Shown: piece after piece, positions 59,882-64,000 of the stretch
Layout: each line of letters begins with the position of its first letter
How positions within the stretch are numbered: the first letter of the stretch is position 1
Assembly: GCF_050003625.1 (NCBI RefSeq)
Contig: NC_134401.1
Location: 98,930,852-98,994,851 of the forward strand
Length of the DNA: 64,000 nucleotides
Source: Haematobia irritans
Lineage: Eukaryota > Arthropoda > Insecta > Diptera > Muscidae
Direction: 5' to 3'
Notes under the pieces: model-generated
The model's database searches: none
What the model saw: only the letters and a program-made list of their open reading frames with translations
Told to the model about the DNA's origin: nothing
Made by a program: the position numbers and the translations under genes

Positions 59882-60415
59882 TTGTACCATGTACAAGGAG
59901 GCATTTAACACCAAGTCTATGTAGCCATTCTTATCTTTTTAAATAACCGAAAATACCAGGATACAAAATAATATCTTCCAATTCGGGCCATAAAAAGTTC
60001 GTTATCATCTCACGATAGCGAACACCATGCACAGTAACTGCCTGACCGGTCTCGTTTTGGAAAAAAATACGGCCCGATGATGCCGCCAACCCATAAACCG
60101 CACCAAACAGTCAATCTTTGTGGGTGTATTGGTTTTTCGACAATCACTCTTGGATTCTCATTCGCGCAAATGCGGCAATTCTGTTTATTGACGAATCCAC
60201 TGAGGTGAAAATGTGCCTCATCACTGAAGATGATTTTCTTCGAAAATTGATCATCCACTGTTGCCATTTCTTGGAACCATTTATTTTTGGATTGTGTATC
60301 TCTCTATGGTTCAAATTGAGTAAGTCTGAAATAGAGAAATGTCAAATAAAATTCGGAAAAAAAACTTGGCGTTTAGGTGTGGTTCACACTCAACATCGGC
60401 CCTTACAATTGAACC
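59882..60415 (-). pseudogene. Diverged DD41D-type transposase fragment
   Basis: The minus ORF at 60267-60010 contains KKIIFSDEAHFHLSGFVNKQ (first aspartate) and LTVWCGLWVGGIIGPYFF, a distant match to the DD41D copies. It is frameshifted at an A/T run near 60060, and only weak text continues to 59900. An end like CACCCTTTAAAG is at 60415-60426. It is an older relative of the intact-ended family. Confidence 0.75.
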
Positions 60416-60429
60416 ACCCTTTAAAGTGA

Positions 60430-61195
60430 ATGGGTTAACAAAGAGGGGATATAGTGACATCACGTGTAGATCGCCTGGTCTATGTATTCTAGACGAGCGT
60501 CAAAATCGGTCATTAAAAACACTGTTACTGACAAAAACGCATGTACAAAAATAAATGTAATTATACCTATATAATATAAAAGAAATGAACGAGTTTTTGT
60601 GGTCCGATTAATCGTAAATCGTACGACAAGAAATATACTCTTATGTTTGTACTACTAAGTTTTCACGCTAATTGTCCGCAGCTTTATATTTGACGCCCGA
60701 GTTGAATTCCAGAATCGATGACGTCACTATATATTGTCAATAAATTACCATGTGATAAATATAAATGTTTGTGAAATTTTGAGCTTATAGCTGAAGAAGG
60801 CTCAATAAAAAATGAGTCTGATTCCAAGTTGCGACAATTATTGATACTATTAGCCGTCCAAATTTTATACATAAAAATTTCTGACCTTTACGTACAGACC
60901 TTTCAGAACGTTCAGAACTGCGACTCTGTGTGAATAGGTATCCATAAATGTAAGGGTCGATTTCACATATCTAGAGTGTGAGGTCCTGCGGTACAAATTG
61001 TTGCAAAGTTGTGAAAAGCAGCACTTGTCCGTCTGTGATGAAACAATTAATAAAAAGGAATATCCATGGATAATTTTTTCATTAGAATTTACCATATTCC
61101 AGATAATGAAGACGACACATTTTTGTCGACGGCGGTGAACACTCCCATACAAATGTGTCTATTCCGCGCCTTTCAAAAATTTAAATTAAAGGAAT
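60430..61195. other. Intergenic stretch without recognised genes
   Basis: Mixed AT-rich sequence; the ORFs on both strands are short and featureless. Confidence 0.4.
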
Positions 61196-61760
61196 ATTTT
61201 TTTTACGAACGCCCACTTTCCCGCCCCTTTCGACCGTGAGGGCCTCGTCCCCATGACGTAGGGACAGGGTACACACCATGATCCAGACCATGGCGGGGTG
61301 GAGGCAGAGGGATTTGACCAGCTACAGAGAAGGACTCATCAGCCGGATATATTAAAACACAAGATCAAATATTAGGTTATTCAATAAAACTAATGTATTA
61401 GTTATCCAAATATGCTAAAATTCTAGACTTCATCATATCAATACTAAGGTTAGTGTCAACTAGATGATAGATTGCATTAAAAATAATGCACATCCTACGA
61501 ATATGTTAGGCTCCACAGAAGCATATTTCGAACATTGAAAATCAATGTAAAGAAACTGGTAATTCCTAGATGCCCCAAAAGGAACATTTATCCTAATCCT
61601 AGTTATCAATCCCGAGCATGGAATATCCCCACTAACTAACCTGTACATCATCATGGATCTCAACATCGTCCGTCGGCTCCTAAGAGTAGGCAAATTAATC
61701 AGCCTCAATCTAGAAGCGTATGAAGGAAGAACAAAATTACTGTTTCAATGAAGATGTCTC
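61196..61760 (-). mobile_element. 3' end of the EN-RT LINE (second copy)
   Basis: Matches 14862-15417 from the T run through ACGAACGCCCACTTTCCCGC and the coding tail LINLPTLRSRRTMLRSMMMY. It has small indels relative to the first copy (an extra TATGTT near 61502). It is truncated where a hAT MITE begins. Confidence 0.85.
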
Positions 61761-61763
61761 ACA

Positions 61764-62025
61764 CAGGGAATGAAGCCAATTCATTTTTGTAGGCGCTGGC
61801 ACTAAAGTTTTGCCTCGGCGGCTTTATGGCTAAGCCGCTTTAAAATTGACTATTCGGCAACTGAAATTATTCATTATAAAATCAAATTGAGGTTATCCGA
61901 GTGATTATGAATTGTACAACTAATCTTACATTCAAAATAACATTTCATTCATATCTTCTGAGCGAGGATATTGTAAAATCGTTGTAGCATCTTAATACTG
62001 AATGGTTGTGGATGACAGTGTTACC
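61764..62025. mobile_element. Diverged partial hAT-type MITE
   Basis: CAGGGAATGAAGCCAATTCA and later phrases (TTCATTATAAAATCAAATTG, ACATTTCATTCATAT) follow the order of 34642-34900; the right half is lost. Confidence 0.7.
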
Positions 62026-62329
62026 AGTATTTTTCTGGCTCTTGTCCCCAAATTATGATGCTTTCGTCCCCAAAAATCCCGAATACATATTTGATTTTTT
62101 TTTTTTTGAAAAAAAAAAAACAAAAATAAAGAAAAAGAAAAAGAAGATGTCTCTGCTGAAGAAAATCAGTAATAATTTAATAATAATAAAAATAAAATTT
62201 TGTCAAACTAGCTTGTAGCTGCAAGATTTCGAACCACCAAGAGACCGATGATCATCTTCCAAATGCTGGAGATATGAAAATGGGAGTTTGGTCTTGTATT
62301 TATAAACGAAAATTTACTTCTAAAATTGG
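62026..62329. other. Low-complexity and unassigned sequence
   Basis: A T/A-rich tract at 62096-62150. GTCCCCAAATTATGATGCTT and CCCCAAAAATCCCGAA near 62045-62080 echo 63060-63180. Confidence 0.4.
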
Positions 62330-62690
62330 GTGGTAGACACGGTAGCTAAAGTTGGTAAAATTCTACCAGAAATGGTAGATTTTTTTTTATTGTTTGGTTG
62401 ATTGGTAGAATTTTTGATGTTTTGGTAGTTATTGCAAAGAAGTACTTCATAAATTTTCTATAGAAATAAACTTTCTTACAAAATTTTCTGTAGCAATAAA
62501 ATGTTTGACAAAATTTTCTATACAGAAATAAATTTTTAAGAAAATGTTCTATATAGAAATAAACCTTTGACAAAATTTTCTATATAGAAATAAAATTTCG
62601 ACAACATTTTCTATAGAAATAAATTTTTTTGGTAAAATTTTCTCCTAATTTTGGTAGATTATTTTTGGCTCGAGTGACAACCGTGGTGGT
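62330..62690. repeat. Element carrying a short 29-bp minisatellite array
   Basis: GGTAGACACGGTAGC..., then about seven decayed CTATAG units (62450-62640), then TTTTGGTAGATTATTTTTGG CTCGAGTGACAACCG, the same border as at 13075-13110 and 25510-25540. Confidence 0.75.
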
Positions 62691-62893
62691 AGATCAATAT
62701 TAAGGTGAATTGTCTTCATCATTTCTGTATTTATCGAATATATTGGCCAAATCGATGATGAACACTGATTACGGGGCCAACGAGTCTGAAATGTTTGCAA
62801 TTGTAGAAAAATATCTTACCTAAAACAACATAGTTTTCTTTACAAAATATTGACGTACCACTGAACTTCTTTTGTAATAATGTAGAAATTTGA

Positions 62894-63020
62894 TGTTAGG
62901 TTAGGTATAGTGGTAGCTCGATATTTCAGGCTCACTTAGACTATTCATTCCATTGTGATAACACAGTGGTGAACTTCTTATCACTGAATGCTGCCCAATT
63001 CTATGTTAAACTCAATGACA
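62894..63020 (-). mobile_element. SINE fragment, reverse orientation
   Basis: GATGTTAGGTTAGGTATAGTG, AGACTATTCATTCCATTGTG and CTGAATGCTGCCCAATTCTA match the tail half of the SINE with changes. Confidence 0.75.
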
Positions 63021-63264
63021 AATTTGATGTTAATTTATAATGTTAAACCGATTTCAAAAAATTCCCACAAAAATCCCCAAATTTATGAAAATTTCCCACA
63101 AAATCCCCAAGTCCCCAACTCAGAAATTTCGTCCCCATTCACAAAAAAATATCCCCAGTTTGGGGATATATGACATGTTATTGGTTTGGAAATATTGATT
63201 TTGAGGTCTAAACACTTTTTAATATACGATAATTATTTAAAAATCTTCTAAAATTGTGCGATAC
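63021..63264. repeat. Degenerate TCCCCAAAT-rich segment
   Basis: Irregular repeats of TCCCCAA/CCCACAAAATCCCC, ending ATCCCCAGTTTGGGGATATA, a short palindrome. Related words occur near 62045. Family unknown. Confidence 0.45.
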
Positions 63265-63266
63265 TA

Positions 63267-64000
63267 AAGGGTGATTTGTTAAGAGCTTGATAACTTTTTT
63301 TTTAAAAAAAACGCATAAAATTTGCAAAATCTCATCGGTTCTTTATTTGAAACGTTAGATTGGTCCATGACATTTACTTTTTGAAGATAATTTCATTTAA
63401 ATGTTGACCGCGGCTGCGTCTTAGGTGGTCCATTCGGAAAGTCCAATTTTGGGCAACTTTTTCGAGCATTTCGGCCGGAATAGCCCGAATTTCTTCGGAA
63501 ATGTTGTCTTCCAAAGCTGGAATAGTTGCTGGCTTATTTCTGTAGACTTTAGACTTGACGTAGCCCCACAAAAAATAGTCTTAAGGCGTCAAATCGCATG
63601 ATCTTGGTGGCCAACTTACCGGTCCATTTCTTGAGATGAATTGTTCTCCGAAGTTTTCCCTCAAAATGGCCATAGAATCGCGAGCTGTGTGGCATGTAGC
63701 GCCATCTTGTTGAAACCACATGTCAACCAAGTTCAGTTCTTCCATTTTTGGCAACAAAAAGTTTGTTAGCATCGAACGATAGCGATCGCCATTCACCGTA
63801 ACGTTGCGTCCAACAGCATCTTTGAAAAAATACGGTCCAATGATTCCACCAGCGTACAAACCACACCAAACAGTGCATTTTTCGGGATGCATGGGCAGTT
63901 CTTGAACGGCTTCTGGTTGCTCTTCACTCCAAATGCGGCAATTTTGCTTATTTACGTAGCCATTCAACCAGAAATGAACCGAACACTGATTTTGGTAATA
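63267..64000 (-). mobile_element. DD41D transposon, copy 4, running off the window
   Basis: TA, then AAGGGTGATTTGTTAAGAGC. The transposase ORFs at 63967-63581 and 63571-63374 are split by the same TAA before the third aspartate as in the palindrome copies, but this copy reads ARDSMAIL where those read ARDYMAIL. The window ends inside the element near the IIEFYYQNQ region. Confidence 0.9.

Overview
Eukaryotic nuclear DNA from a higher fly, most likely a muscid (horn fly, stable fly or house fly group). The grounds are short GT-AG introns, an AT-rich background, irritans-type mariner copies very close to the horn-fly Himar1 family, a ZAD zinc-finger gene (an insect family), and tRNA-derived SINEs with an (AACCT)n-like tail. 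The species itself is an inference. Most of the window is interspersed repeats nested inside one another; only two host genes can be supported.

Host genes: (1) a three-exon alkaline phosphatase on the + strand (39089-43697, 518 codons, signal peptide, complete catalytic and metal-binding set, no C-terminal anchor). (2) A ZAD-C2H2 zinc-finger gene on the + strand (55360 to about 56480, four recognisable exons), whose last exon(s) I could not find. A candidate orphan exon lies at 20920-21049.

Layout. 1-5045: LINE scraps, a short inverted-repeat element, and a roughly 130-bp tandem-array element split by a DD37E Tc1-like transposon and by a 683-bp element with a TTAATA duplication. 5046-14860: inverted-repeat elements (one nested in another), an intact SINE, a second array family (about 160-bp units), and a 1.5-kb minisatellite of 29-bp units. 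14862-20072: a minus-strand non-LTR retrotransposon (endonuclease plus reverse transcriptase) split by two copies of a TA-target element that carries tRNA-like segments. 20073-26876: a possible exon, a cluster of repeated LINE RT fragments with SINEs, and another array composite. 28032-38470: mariner copies, a tandem duplication of about 1.2 kb, hAT-type MITEs, an interrupted RTE-type LINE and a DD41D transposon. 38470-43724: the phosphatase gene with transposons in its first intron. 42701-52155: a nearly perfect 9.45-kb palindrome centred on a (TA)n tract at 47428, containing an inverted second copy of the 3' part of the phosphatase gene. 52156-54716: a second (TA)n tract and a fold-back element family. 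55087-57052: the zinc-finger gene and an unassigned ORF. 58330-64000: a short minisatellite, a DD37E element, DD41D fragments, LINE, hAT and SINE scraps, and a DD41D copy running off the window.

No operon, CRISPR array or coherent multi-gene system is present. The most noteworthy structures are the palindrome with its two (TA)n junctions, which is either a very recent inverted duplication able to make hairpin RNA against the phosphatase or an assembly fold-back, and the layered insertions whose removal restores older elements.
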